This document shows positions 33,842 to 42,979 of a stretch of DNA of 64,000 nucleotides, one piece after another. Numbering within the stretch: the first letter of the stretch is position 1; every line of letters begins with the position of its first letter. The notes below the pieces were generated by a model that ran no database searches, was not told the DNA's origin, and saw only the letters and a list, made by a program, of their open reading frames with translations. The stretch comes from an uncultured Collinsella sp. (GTDB lineage Bacteria; Actinomycetota; Coriobacteriia; Coriobacteriales; Coriobacteriaceae): assembly GCA_958403385.1 (NCBI GenBank), contig CATXXC010000008.1, positions 1 through 64,000 of the forward strand, written 5' to 3'. The position numbers and the translations under genes are program-made.

Positions 33842-34711
33842 ATGAAAAGACCCCGTCGCTCGGTTGCCATTTCGTTGTTTGTCGCGCTTGCAGTGGCGAG
33901 TGCCTTTGTCGTAGCGATAGCCGGCTGCTCCGGGTCGAATGGCAGAGCCTCGGTGTCTGCATCAAAAGGCCCGGACGCCACGCAGGTAAAGGACGACGAC
34001 CTTAAGACGCTCAACGTCGGAAGCGACCTCTATCCACCGTTTGTATATACCGACGAGTACGGCGATATTGTTGGCCTGGATGTCGAGATATTGACCGAGG
34101 CTTTGGCCCGCATTGGTTACAAGCCAAAATACCAGCTGATCGACTGGGAAAAGAAGAAAGAGCTGCTGGCGAGCGGCGAACTCGATTGCGTCATGGGCAG
34201 CTTTAGCATGACGGGTCGCGAAAACGAGTATCGTTGGGCTGGCCCGTACCTTGCGAGTCGCCAGGTGGTCGCGGTCGATCCCGAGAGCGATATCTACACG
34301 CTTGCCGATCTTGAGGATAAGATCGTGGCGGTTCAGTCCACCACCAAGCCCGAGGGCATTTTGCTCAATCGCACAAATGAAAACGTTCCGCAGATCAAGG
34401 AACTCTACAGCTTTTCGGACGGTTCATACCTGAACCCGGCGCTCGTCGAGGGCCTGGTCGACGCTATCGCCGCGCATGAGTCCTCGTTCCTCACCTACGA
34501 AAAAGACTATGGTGTGACATATCGCATTTTGGATGAGCCGCTGCTAGAGGTCGGTTTGGGCACCGCTTTCGATATCAACGATACGCGTGGCATCGACGTC
34601 AAGCTCACTCATGCCTATCAAGAAATGCTTGCCGATGGCACCATGGAACGCCTGGTGTCAAAGTACTTTGATGACCCTTCGCCATTTTTGAATATGGAGG
34701 GCCTATCATGA
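33842..34711 (+). CDS. Periplasmic-binding-type lipoprotein (SBP_bac_3)
   Basis: The 289-residue lipoprotein has a signal ending I-A-G-C with lipid-attached C29. It is followed by a solute-binding domain of the family-3 type: L-Y-P-P-F-V-Y-T-D-E-Y-G-D-I-V-G-L-D-V-E at about 60-80, and L-D-C-V-M-G-S-F in the middle. Such proteins normally bring amino acids to an ABC importer, but no permease gene is present. Instead the next gene is a hybrid sensor kinase whose start overlaps this stop by four bases. It probably delivers a ligand signal to that kinase. Confidence 0.85.
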   Translation: MKRPRRSVAISLFVALAVASAFVVAIAGCSGSNGRASVSASKGPDATQVKDDDLKTLNVGSDLYPPFVYTDEYGDIVGLDVEILTEALARIGYKPKYQLIDWEKKKELLASGELDCVMGSFSMTGRENEYRWAGPYLASRQVVAVDPESDIYTLADLEDKIVAVQSTTKPEGILLNRTNENVPQIKELYSFSDGSYLNPALVEGLVDAIAAHESSFLTYEKDYGVTYRILDEPLLEVGLGTAFDINDTRGIDVKLTHAYQEMLADGTMERLVSKYFDDPSPFLNMEGLS

Positions 34712-36900
34712 TCGATGCGCCCGACCACGCTGCTCAGGAGCGGGGCAATCGTTCGGCAGGGGCATGGCTCCTTGTCGCTCTGCTGGGGATAGCGCTCTCG
34801 GTTGTTGCCGGCATGATGAGCTACGGTTACACGACGGCCCAAGCCGAGCAGCGCTTTGCCGACGTTGTCGATTACGTGGCGACGCAGAGCCTTTCCTACG
34901 ATGCATTCAACAGCGCCTATACAACCAAAAACCTGATTCGCATTATGGAGATCGCCGGAGAGGCTGCCCGCGATATGGAGCGCGACGGTTCGGTGGATAA
35001 CGCCATGCTGGAGCAATACGCCGACCAGTTCAACGTGAGCGCGCTGATCGTGACGGACGCATCGGGCAATTTGGTGTCCGAGTCCTCGACGGGCGATGTG
35101 GACTACGGGTCGCTCGCTACGTATCTCAAAGAATCACCCGTGCTTGAGGTGGCAACTCATCCGCTTAAGTCCTATACCGCCCGCATCACGCTTGCGGATG
35201 ATTCGGTCGCAGACATTGGCTGCGTGACTCGGCAGGATGGCGAGGGCATCGTTATCGCGGTAAGGCATCAGAGCGCGAAAGCGGTTGCAAGCAATACACT
35301 CAAACTGCAGAGCTTGCTTGATGGCTATGAAACCATCGATAGCGGCAATATCGTGATCGAAAGCGACGGCAAGGTCGTTGCGACCAATGCCGTTGAACCC
35401 ACCATTTTGGGCGTATTCGATCTGCCTGCGACGGACGTCTTCATTGTCGACGGTATTAAGGATCGATGCCTGGCCGGTAAGGTCAAATTGATTAACGCCG
35501 ACGGCGAGTGGTATTTGGGCACATTTGGAAAAGCGCACAAATTCTATGTGTACACCTATGCTCCGGCGCGGCGTTACTTTGAGGTTGTCGCGGCTGTTGC
35601 TGCCGGCGTGCTGGCGCTCTACAGCGGTTTTATAGCCGTTGTTGTGATGGTGCGTCGCCGCGCTGATCGCCGACGTTTGACGGACTTGCTGCAGCAGGAG
35701 CGCGACTATGGCGACAAGCTGGCAAAGGCGGCGCGTGAGGCCTCGTCTGCCAATTCGGCAAAGACAGAGTTTCTGCGTCGCATGAGCCACGATCTGCGCA
35801 CGCCCATCAACGGCATTCGCGGCATGGTCGAGGTTGGCGATGCCAATGCGGACGATTTGCAAAAGCAGACTGAGTGCCGCTCGAAAATCTGGACGGCATC
35901 GGGACTGCTGCTCGACCTTGCCAACGAGGCACTCGATATGAGTCGCCTGGAGAGCGGGCAGGTCGACCTGAACCTCGTACCCACAAATTTGGTGGCCCTC
36001 AACTGTGAAGTGCGCGATATTCTGGAGCGCCAGGCCGAGGAGCGTCTGGTGACAATTATCTGCGACCAGCAGACGCTTAATCATCCCTATGCGCGGGTGA
36101 GCGTGACGCACCTCAAGCGCTTGTTGCTCAATATTGCCGGCAATGCCGTCAAGTACAACCGCCAGGGCGGCTATGTTCGCCTGGTGTGCCGCGAGGTGGA
36201 ACCTGTAGATGGCGTCCCCGTCTATGAATACACGATCGCCGACAACGGTATTGGCATGAGCGAGGAGTTCCAGCAGCACCTCTACGAGCCGTTTTGCCGC
36301 GAGGAGCAACAGGTGGAAGGCGCCTCATCGGGAACTGGCCTGGGCGCGCCTATCGCAAAACAGTTGGTCGAGCTTATGGGCGGAACCATGAGCTTTACGA
36401 GCGTCTTGGGGCAGGGGACGACGTTTACCATCCGTCTGCCGTTCGAGAAATGCAAACGCTCCGAGATTCCTCAGGCAGTTCGCGCGGATGCGGGCGATGA
36501 CGATGCGCTCCAGGGCTTGCGCGTTTTGCTCGTAGAGGATAACGATTTGAATGCCGAGATCGCGCAGTTTACGCTCAGCCGTGCCGGTGCCGTCGTGACG
36601 CATGCTAAGGATGGCGAGTCTGCCGTTGAGGCGTTTGCCGCGAGCGCACCGCACGAGTACGACGTGGTGTTGATGGACATCATGATGCCTGGCATCGATG
36701 GCCTTGAGGCCACGCGTCGGATTCGAGCACTCGATCGCGAGGATGCCGCGACCACGCCGATTATCGCCGTGAGTGCCAATGCCTTTGCCGACGACCGCAG
36801 ACTTTCGCGCGAGGCGGGCATGGACGCGCACCTGAGTAAACCCGTGAGCTCGCAGGAGCTCGTTGAGGCGCTTGCGCACATAGCCGCCGACGCTTCATAA
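34708..36900 (+). CDS. Hybrid sensor histidine kinase with C-terminal receiver
   Basis: The 730-residue protein has a first membrane helix at about 18-40, a large outer domain (about 45-285) and a second helix at 291-315. The HisKA box R-R-M-S-H-D-L-R-T-P contains H361. An ATPase domain with N-A-V-K-Y-N, D-N-G-I-G-M and G-T-G-L-G-A follows, then a receiver at about 600-725 with V-L-L-V-E-D-N-D and V-V-L-M-D-I-M-M-P-G. A histidine phosphotransfer protein elsewhere should receive the signal. Its gene starts inside the stop codon of the binding lipoprotein, which supports a two-protein sensor. Confidence 0.87.
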   Translation: MIDAPDHAAQERGNRSAGAWLLVALLGIALSVVAGMMSYGYTTAQAEQRFADVVDYVATQSLSYDAFNSAYTTKNLIRIMEIAGEAARDMERDGSVDNAMLEQYADQFNVSALIVTDASGNLVSESSTGDVDYGSLATYLKESPVLEVATHPLKSYTARITLADDSVADIGCVTRQDGEGIVIAVRHQSAKAVASNTLKLQSLLDGYETIDSGNIVIESDGKVVATNAVEPTILGVFDLPATDVFIVDGIKDRCLAGKVKLINADGEWYLGTFGKAHKFYVYTYAPARRYFEVVAAVAAGVLALYSGFIAVVVMVRRRADRRRLTDLLQQERDYGDKLAKAAREASSANSAKTEFLRRMSHDLRTPINGIRGMVEVGDANADDLQKQTECRSKIWTASGLLLDLANEALDMSRLESGQVDLNLVPTNLVALNCEVRDILERQAEERLVTIICDQQTLNHPYARVSVTHLKRLLLNIAGNAVKYNRQGGYVRLVCREVEPVDGVPVYEYTIADNGIGMSEEFQQHLYEPFCREEQQVEGASSGTGLGAPIAKQLVELMGGTMSFTSVLGQGTTFTIRLPFEKCKRSEIPQAVRADAGDDDALQGLRVLLVEDNDLNAEIAQFTLSRAGAVVTHAKDGESAVEAFAASAPHEYDVVLMDIMMPGIDGLEATRRIRALDREDAATTPIIAVSANAFADDRRLSREAGMDAHLSKPVSSQELVEALAHIAADAS

Positions 36901-36902
36901 GC

Positions 36903-36942
36903 ATATGGCCCGGTTCCAAGGTGGGTTGGAACCGGGCCATAT
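36903..36942. terminator. Shared terminator between convergent genes
   Basis: A 17-base perfect stem joins 36903-36919 to 36926-36942 with a six-base loop. It lies between the kinase stop and the end of the convergent PNPOx-like gene and can serve both. Confidence 0.85.
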
Positions 36943-36970
36943 TGCCATTTGTGACGCCTGTTCTTGAGGC

Positions 36971-37450
36971 TTACTTTTCTTGAATCTGCTTACCGCAAAG
37001 ATGCTCAATCGTAATCTCGTAGAGCTGGACGCCCTTAATGTCTTTGGCGATTTCCTCTTCGACTTCCTCGGCAGAAGGGTAGTACTTAAAGGCGAGCTGA
37101 CGGACTTTGTCCTCGATAAACGCGGGGGTGTCATTCGCCAGGCGACAACGGCCAAAGACGACGGTGCTCATAACGTAGGGAGCCCAGTCGCCGTCCTGGT
37201 ACCACTCGTTGCCGTAAACGGTAAAGCAGATCTTGTCATCGCGCTTGAGTGCGTCGACCTTGTGGCCAGCCTTGGCGCCATGGAAATAAATCTTGTCGTG
37301 CTCGGCGTCGAAGAAGTAGTTGACGGGAATGGCGTACGGGTAGCCATCGTCGCCGTTGACGGCAAAGACGCCGCGCTTGCAGGTGGCGAGCAACTCGCGC
37401 GCTTCCTCGTCGGTGATGGCGCGTTTCTTTCGACGTAAGGGCCTAAACAT
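36971..37450 (-). CDS. Pyridoxamine 5'-phosphate oxidase-fold protein
   Basis: The 159-residue protein has the split-barrel flavin fold: G-V-F-A-V-N-G-D-D-G-Y-P-Y-A-I-P-V-N-Y, then K-I-Y-F-H-G-A-K-A-G-H-K and D-K-I-C-F-T-V. This is the small FMN-binding family often called nitroimidazole-resistance-like or PNPOx-like. It probably reduces a small substrate with a reduced flavin or F420-like cofactor; the substrate is unknown. I chose the ATG at 37450, with AAAGGAA eight bases upstream. It lies between two sensor kinases but shares no operon with the one at 34708. Confidence 0.82.
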   Translation of the reverse strand: MFRPLRRKKRAITDEEARELLATCKRGVFAVNGDDGYPYAIPVNYFFDAEHDKIYFHGAKAGHKVDALKRDDKICFTVYGNEWYQDGDWAPYVMSTVVFGRCRLANDTPAFIEDKVRQLAFKYYPSAEEVEEEIAKDIKGVQLYEITIEHLCGKQIQEK

Positions 37451-37492
37451 CGTTGGTTTCCTTTCTGGTCGTGCATGGTGGTTGAGCACAAA

Positions 37493-40297
37493 CTATAGCG
37501 AAACGGATCCGTATTTCTTGATGCGGGCGAGCATGTTTTTGAGCTTGTTAAAGTCGAGCGGCTTGGGCAGGTGAGCGTTCATGCCGGCATCGTGTGCCGC
37601 CTGGGCATCCTCGGCAAAGGCGTTGGCGGTGAGCGCGATGATGGGGATATCGGCCGCATCGGCCTTCTCGCTCAGACGAATCGCGCGGGTTGCCTCGTAG
37701 CCGTCCATGCCCGGCATCATGATGTCCATTAGAATCGCATCGAAGCTACCCGCGGGACGGCCAACGTATAGGTCGACCGTTTCGTTGCCGTCGGCGGTGC
37801 GAGTTACGACGATGCCCTCGCTTTCGAGCAGAGCCTGGGCAATCTCGGCATTGAGCTCGTTATCTTCTGCCAAAAGGACGTTCATGCCGGCAAGCGAGCA
37901 GCTGTTTGCCTGGCCGTCCGCACGTTCCCTTGCCTGAGGGTTCTTGTCGATATCGAGCGGAATCTGGACGTTGAACGTACTCCCCGCGCCAACCTCACTC
38001 GAAATCTCAATCGTGCCGCCCATCAGGTCAATAAGTGACTTGACGATTGGCATGCCCATGCCGGTTCCCTGGAACTTGCTGCGCGCATCGTCACCTTCCT
38101 GGGCAAACGGCTCATAGATATGCTTTAAAAACTCGGGAGCCATGCCAATGCCGGTATCCGAAACGCTAAAGCAAAAGAGCGCGCGCCCATCATCGAGTGG
38201 CTTGGTCTGTGAGCTAAAGGTGACGGAGCCGCCGCGCTTGTTGTACTTAATGCTGTTGTCTAGCAAGTTGATTATGATCCGTCGGATATGGGTGGGACTG
38301 CCGATCATGTATGGCCCCGTAGCGTACGGCAGGCTATTGTCCTGCAATGTGATGCCGTTACCGGACGCGCGGAGCTTGCACAGCACCAGCGCATCGTCAC
38401 AGAGCTCTTTGAGGTTAAAAGGAGCATGTTCCAGTGTTAGCTTGCGGTCTTCGATTTTGCCCATCTCGAGGATATCGTTGATCAGCGAGAGCAGGTGATT
38501 GGCGGCAACACGCGCCTTGGCGCGGCTTTCGCGGGCGACTTGCATATCGCCGTCTTTCAATTCCTCAATTTCGATAAGACCCAGGATGCCGTTGAGCGGC
38601 GTGCGGATGTCGTGACTCATGCGCGTGAGGAATGCTGTCTTAGCGGCGTTGGCGGCATCGGCTTTCTGCTGTTCTTTCTGCGCGCGGTGAAGCGACCAGA
38701 CAAGGATGACGATGCCGGTGAGCAAAATGCAGATGACGACTGCCGAAATGACGATGCGGTTGCGGTAGAGAAGTCGGAACGCATCCGATTCTTGCGCCGA
38801 GTACGATGTGGGGGAATAACTGCTTGCAGAGAGCGATTCGCCGGCATTGACGATGCCCTTATTGATAATTCCCAACAGCTCGGGCTTGCCGCGCGAAATT
38901 AAACACGATAGTTGCGCCGTGTTGGTGAGTTCCTGCGTTTCGAAATCCTCGATGCCATAGGTGTCGCGGATGGTTTCCAAGCGCGTGCTGGGGACAATGA
39001 TGCAACTTGCCTCCCCCTTATTGAGGGCTTTGAGCGCCTCGCCGCCATTTGGATATTCGGTTATCGTTGCGTCGGGGAAGAGGCTCTCGAGCTCAAGACG
39101 GTTGACGATCGCGCTCTGCGTGCAAGCGATTTTCTTAAGGTCGCGGTTCAGGTTATTGCTGCTGTGAATGGCGGTCAGGGAAACCGTTCCCATCGGGTTT
39201 GACTGCACGACCCCTTTCTGTTCGGCAAGCCAGTAGTCGCGAAACAGAGGTAGGGCGACATCGATAGTTCCGTTGGAAAGGGCTTTGACCATTTGCTTGT
39301 TATTTGAGATCGCGACTGTTTTAACCGTAATGCCAAACTTGTCGCGCAACGTCGTTGCAAGCGAGGCGAGCGACCCTTCCATCTCGCCGTCGTCATTTTG
39401 CGTGCAGTAGGGAAGTTGGTTTTTAAGATAGCCAATCGTGATGGTGTTGCCGTTTGCTTTGAGCCAGGAGGTCTCGGTGCCGGTGAGCGATGATGAGCCG
39501 CTGTTTTGGGCCGAGTAGCTCGATTTGACTTCGTCGTTATAGCGCGGGTTGACGCGGGCGATTGCCGTCATGGCGGCATTGATGTCATTCATCAAATCGG
39601 GGCGGCTTTTGGGAACGGCAAAATAGTAGTCGCTCGAGCCTACGTAGAACATGGGCGAGGCATCGGGCGACGAAATGGTGTCGTTCATGATGACGGCGTC
39701 GACCTCGCCGTCTGCAAGCGCCTCAAAGAGGGCGCCACCGGTGTTGATTTCTTTATAGGTACAGGTGATGCCTTCGTTGGCGAGCCACTGCTGGCCGACG
39801 AAGGTTTGCATAGCGCCGGGGTTGTAGCCGATGGTAAGGCCTTGGAGCGCTTGGGGGTCACCCTTGGCCAGGTCGTCGCGATCGGGCCTGGCGTAGATGT
39901 AGTAGCGCTCGGTGCCCTCGGGATTCGAGGAAAAGAGCAACTTTTGGGCGCGTTCCTCGGAGTAGGAGATGTTGGGCATCAGGTCGATTTCGCCCGCCTC
40001 GAGCTTGTCCATGAGCTCGGTGAAGGTGCCACTGACGTATTCGTATTGCCAGCCGGGCGTGTAGTACGAAAGCGTCTGGAGGTATTCGTAACCCCAGCCC
40101 GAGAGGCGTTCGCCCGGCGTGCCTTCCTGGAAACCCCTGTTGCTGACGAGCCAGCCAACGCGGACCGTTTTGACCTGCTGATCAGAGTCGCCGGCATAGA
40201 CGGGGGCGGGCATGGCGCCGCCCAGCACGGTAAGTGCGGTAAGCACGATGACCAGGGCACGATATATAGTTGAACGAAGGACAGCGGCAGTTCTCAC
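37493..40297 (-). CDS. Sensor kinase with two fused solute-binding domains and a receiver
   Basis: The ~934-residue protein starts with an export signal (LVIVLTALTVLGGAMPAPVYA). It has two family-3 solute-binding domains in tandem outside the membrane (about 40-260 and about 285-510). One membrane helix near 520-545 follows, then HisKA (M-S-H-D-I-R-T-P-L-N-G), an ATPase domain (N-L-L-D-N-S-I-K-Y-N; D-T-G-I-G-M) and a receiver (V-L-L-A-E-D-N-E; I-L-M-D-I-M-M-P-G). This is the BvgS/EvgS-like layout. The start is a GTG at 40297 with AGGA six bases upstream. The binding pockets suggest amino-acid or small organic acid sensing. It is convergent with the kinase system at 33842-36900. Confidence 0.87.
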   Translation of the reverse strand: MRTAAVLRSTIYRALVIVLTALTVLGGAMPAPVYAGDSDQQVKTVRVGWLVSNRGFQEGTPGERLSGWGYEYLQTLSYYTPGWQYEYVSGTFTELMDKLEAGEIDLMPNISYSEERAQKLLFSSNPEGTERYYIYARPDRDDLAKGDPQALQGLTIGYNPGAMQTFVGQQWLANEGITCTYKEINTGGALFEALADGEVDAVIMNDTISSPDASPMFYVGSSDYYFAVPKSRPDLMNDINAAMTAIARVNPRYNDEVKSSYSAQNSGSSSLTGTETSWLKANGNTITIGYLKNQLPYCTQNDDGEMEGSLASLATTLRDKFGITVKTVAISNNKQMVKALSNGTIDVALPLFRDYWLAEQKGVVQSNPMGTVSLTAIHSSNNLNRDLKKIACTQSAIVNRLELESLFPDATITEYPNGGEALKALNKGEASCIIVPSTRLETIRDTYGIEDFETQELTNTAQLSCLISRGKPELLGIINKGIVNAGESLSASSYSPTSYSAQESDAFRLLYRNRIVISAVVICILLTGIVILVWSLHRAQKEQQKADAANAAKTAFLTRMSHDIRTPLNGILGLIEIEELKDGDMQVARESRAKARVAANHLLSLINDILEMGKIEDRKLTLEHAPFNLKELCDDALVLCKLRASGNGITLQDNSLPYATGPYMIGSPTHIRRIIINLLDNSIKYNKRGGSVTFSSQTKPLDDGRALFCFSVSDTGIGMAPEFLKHIYEPFAQEGDDARSKFQGTGMGMPIVKSLIDLMGGTIEISSEVGAGSTFNVQIPLDIDKNPQARERADGQANSCSLAGMNVLLAEDNELNAEIAQALLESEGIVVTRTADGNETVDLYVGRPAGSFDAILMDIMMPGMDGYEATRAIRLSEKADAADIPIIALTANAFAEDAQAAHDAGMNAHLPKPLDFNKLKNMLARIKKYGSVSL

Positions 40298-40369
40298 ATG
40301 CAATCCTAACGAATCGAGACATTACCGCATAAGGATACCAGCTCAGGTGCCCCGTTCGCCCACAGATAT

Positions 40370-40452
40370 AGTCATCGGGGACGTTCTTAAACGACTAGTC
40401 ATTGGGGACGTTCTTGAATGACTAGTCGTTTAAGAACGTCCCCGATGACTAG
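40370..40452. repeat. CTAGTC palindromic repeat, copy B (compound)
   Basis: Two head-to-tail left arms (TAGTCATCGGGGACGTTCTT and then ATTGGGGACGTTCTTGAATG) are followed by one right arm that starts GTTTAAGAACGTCCCC and ends GATGACTAG. The first and last arms pair over about 25 bases. It lies upstream of the ion-channel gene. Confidence 0.85.
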
Positions 40453-40521
40453 TTCCGTTTGCGGGGGAGGCGTGGGACAATATCGAGCAAATGTGAATGA
40501 TTGTCCGCGGAAGGGGTCGCG

Positions 40522-40947
40522 ATGAAAAAGCTGAGGACACTTGCCGATGTGTTGCATCAGGCTGGCTTTGCCCACATAACGGGCGTGTTTCTTGTCTTTT
40601 TCCTGCTCTGCTCAACGGCCGTCTGGCTGTCCGAGCCCACGACCCTCACCTTTGGCGACGGGCTCTGGTTTAGCTTTGAGACCGTGTCGACCATCGGTTT
40701 TGGCGATATTCCGGCCGAGACGCCGGTTGCCCGCGCCATCACCGTCATCTTGAGCGTCATCAGCATCTTCTACATCGCCATGCTCACGGGTGTTGCGGTG
40801 AGCTACTGCAACACGCTCATCAAGCTGCGCCAAAAGGACACCATGGCACGCTTTATGGACGACTTGGAGCATTTGGAAGAGCTCGACCGCGACGAGCTCG
40901 CCGACCTGTCGCGTCGCGTGCGCGAGTACCGTCGCCGGCAACGTTAG
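40522..40947 (+). CDS. Two-helix potassium-channel-like protein
   Basis: The 141-residue protein has two membrane helices (about 22-40 and 78-100) around a pore loop with S-T-I-G-F-G-D-I-P, close to the potassium selectivity filter T-V-G-Y-G-D. The C-terminal tail (110-141) is charged and helical and contains no ligand-binding RCK domain. It should form a tetrameric ion pore. The ATG at 40522 has GGAAGGGG upstream. Whether it conducts K+ or is more permissive cannot be told, because the filter has isoleucine and phenylalanine in place of the usual valine and tyrosine. Confidence 0.82.
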   Translation: MKKLRTLADVLHQAGFAHITGVFLVFFLLCSTAVWLSEPTTLTFGDGLWFSFETVSTIGFGDIPAETPVARAITVILSVISIFYIAMLTGVAVSYCNTLIKLRQKDTMARFMDDLEHLEELDRDELADLSRRVREYRRRQR

Positions 40948-40980
40948 GGCTAGCGCATCGCGCAACAAGGGGGATTGCAT

Positions 40981-41514
40981 ATGAATATCACGGTGTACCT
41001 GGGCGCGAGCGTCGGCAACGATCCGGCGTTTCTGCCTGCGGTGCAGGAGCTCGGCACATGGATTGGCGCTCATGGTCACGCGCTGGTGTACGGCGGATCC
41101 AGGTCGGGCCTGATGGGCGCGCTTGCCGATAGCGTGCTCGATGCCGGCGGCCACGTGACGGGTGTGGAGCCGAGCTTTTTTATCGAGGCGGAGTTCCAGC
41201 ACGACGGCATCGACGACCTTATCGTGACGAGCGATATGGCCGAGCGCAAGGCGAAGATGATCGAGCTTGGTGACGCGTTTATCGCCTTTCCGGGTGGCAC
41301 GGGTACGCTCGAGGAGATTGCCGAGGTTATGTCTGCCGTGTCGTTGGGGCACCTCAACGCGCCGTGCATCTTGTACAACCTGGACGGTTACTACAATGAC
41401 CTGAAGGCACTGCTCGAGCATATGATCGACAAGGGCCTATCGAGCCTGCAGCGCCAACAGGGAATTTATTTTGCCGACAACCTGCAAAAGATCGCATCGA
41501 TCATCGACGGCTAG
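40981..41514 (+). CDS. LOG family protein (cytokinin riboside-monophosphate phosphoribohydrolase type)
   Basis: The 177-residue protein has the LOG landmarks G-G-S-R-S-G-L-M-G, E-R-K-A-K-M and P-G-G-T-G-T-L-E-E. These enzymes split nucleoside monophosphates into base and ribose phosphate. The related lysine-decarboxylase label is a misannotation for this family. The likely substrate is a modified AMP. The ATG at 40981 has AAGGGGG seven bases upstream. It follows the channel gene by 33 bases, so the two may be co-transcribed, but a functional link is not apparent. Confidence 0.88.
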   Translation: MNITVYLGASVGNDPAFLPAVQELGTWIGAHGHALVYGGSRSGLMGALADSVLDAGGHVTGVEPSFFIEAEFQHDGIDDLIVTSDMAERKAKMIELGDAFIAFPGGTGTLEEIAEVMSAVSLGHLNAPCILYNLDGYYNDLKALLEHMIDKGLSSLQRQQGIYFADNLQKIASIIDG

Positions 41515-41639
41515 GCAACGGGCTCGCATGCGCGCGACACCCAATAGTGCCATTTGCAGCGCAGATGGTTGGCGCGTTCAGGCCACGTCCGCTCTACAAT
41601 AAGACGTATTTCTGTCGACTTTGACTACGGGAGGGCCCG

Positions 41640-42944
41640 ATGGATAAGCTTGCCAAACCTAAAAACCGCGCGCTGTTTTTGGTCAGCGTTGCCGTGACCG
41701 GCGCGTTCGCAGGTGCCGCAGTCTGGCTGTTCTTTTTTGCGATGGAGCACGGTATCGACTATCTATGGACCGAGATTCCGCACGCGCTGGGCGTCTCTTC
41801 GCCCGAGCTTGCCAGCGGCCCGTTTGGCTTTTTGCCGTACCCGTTTTTTGTCTGCCTGCTGGGCGGTCTGTTAATCGGTCTGTACGAAAAGATGACAGGC
41901 ACCAAGACCGATGACCTCAACCAGGTGATGGCTAAGGTTAAGCAAGACGGGCGCTATCCGTACGACAACCTGGGCAAGCTTTCGCTCGCGGCATTGCTGC
42001 CGCTGCTGTTTGGTGGAAGCATTGGACCGGAGGCCGGCCTGACCGGCGTTATCGCAGGTCTGTGCAGCTGGGTCGGCGACCGCATGCGTCGCTTTGGCGC
42101 CGAGTTTAGGGAGCTCACGCTGCTGGGCACCCAGGCCGCGCTGACGGCGCTCTTTACCGCGCCCGTCTTTGGCTTTGTGGCACCGCTTGCCGGTAGCGCC
42201 GACGGCCAGGGCGAAGACGCCGACGATGAGTCCGTGTCCGGCGAGATCACCATCAAGCTGCCCAAGGCGCAAAAGACGGTGGTCTACGGCATTGCGATTG
42301 CCGGCGGTCTGGGCACTTACCTGCTGCTTGGCCAGCTTGTGGGCGGCGGCATGGGCATGCCCAGGTTCGAGTCCGCCGAGGTAGGCAACCTGGAGCTTAC
42401 CTGGCTCGTCCCTCTGTCGTTGATCGGAACAATCTGCGGCTGGCTGTACTTTGTCTCCGAGCACGCAAGCGAGGCGCTGTCCCATGCAATAGGGGAGCGT
42501 CCTGTCGTCAAGGCTATGCTAGCCGGTCTGGCGCTCGCCATCTGTGGCACGGTCCTGCCCTACACCATGTTTGCCGGCGAGACCCAGGCCGACGTGCTCA
42601 TGGAAACCTATCTGACCATTCCCGCCGGCGTGCTTATCGCGACCGGTCTTGTCAAAGCCATGCTGACCCCCGCCCTCATCAACCTGGGCTGGCGTGGCGG
42701 TCACTTCTTCCCGGTTATCTTCTCGGGCGTAAGCCTGGGCTACGGCCTTGCCATCCTTACCGGCGCAGATCCGGTCTTTTGCGTCGCCGTCTGCACGGCA
42801 TCGACGATGGGTGCGGTCATGCGTCAGCCCGTCATGGTTGTGGGCCTGCTGCTCATGTGCTTCCCACTCAAGGGTATCGTCTGCATGATCATCGTCGCAG
42901 CCATCGCCGCCGGCATTCCGCTGCCCAAGCCGCTGCGCAAGTAG
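41640..42944 (+). CDS. ClC-type chloride channel or transporter
   Basis: The 434-residue membrane protein has about ten helices and the ClC ion-binding loop G-G-S-I-G-P-E-A-G-L-T-G, the counterpart of G-K-E-G-P in ClC proteins. G-G-H-F-F-P-V-I-F-S-G-V near 345 is the second conserved ion-path loop, with phenylalanine where other members have tyrosine or phenylalanine. It should move chloride or fluoride, possibly coupled to protons. The start is preceded by GGGAGGGCCC. An acidic, non-conserved stretch lies near residues 180-200 in a loop. Confidence 0.85.
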   Translation: MDKLAKPKNRALFLVSVAVTGAFAGAAVWLFFFAMEHGIDYLWTEIPHALGVSSPELASGPFGFLPYPFFVCLLGGLLIGLYEKMTGTKTDDLNQVMAKVKQDGRYPYDNLGKLSLAALLPLLFGGSIGPEAGLTGVIAGLCSWVGDRMRRFGAEFRELTLLGTQAALTALFTAPVFGFVAPLAGSADGQGEDADDESVSGEITIKLPKAQKTVVYGIAIAGGLGTYLLLGQLVGGGMGMPRFESAEVGNLELTWLVPLSLIGTICGWLYFVSEHASEALSHAIGERPVVKAMLAGLALAICGTVLPYTMFAGETQADVLMETYLTIPAGVLIATGLVKAMLTPALINLGWRGGHFFPVIFSGVSLGYGLAILTGADPVFCVAVCTASTMGAVMRQPVMVVGLLLMCFPLKGIVCMIIVAAIAAGIPLPKPLRK

Positions 42945-42979
42945 CGCGGTTTTTCACGAGTCAATTCCAGGGGTACGAG

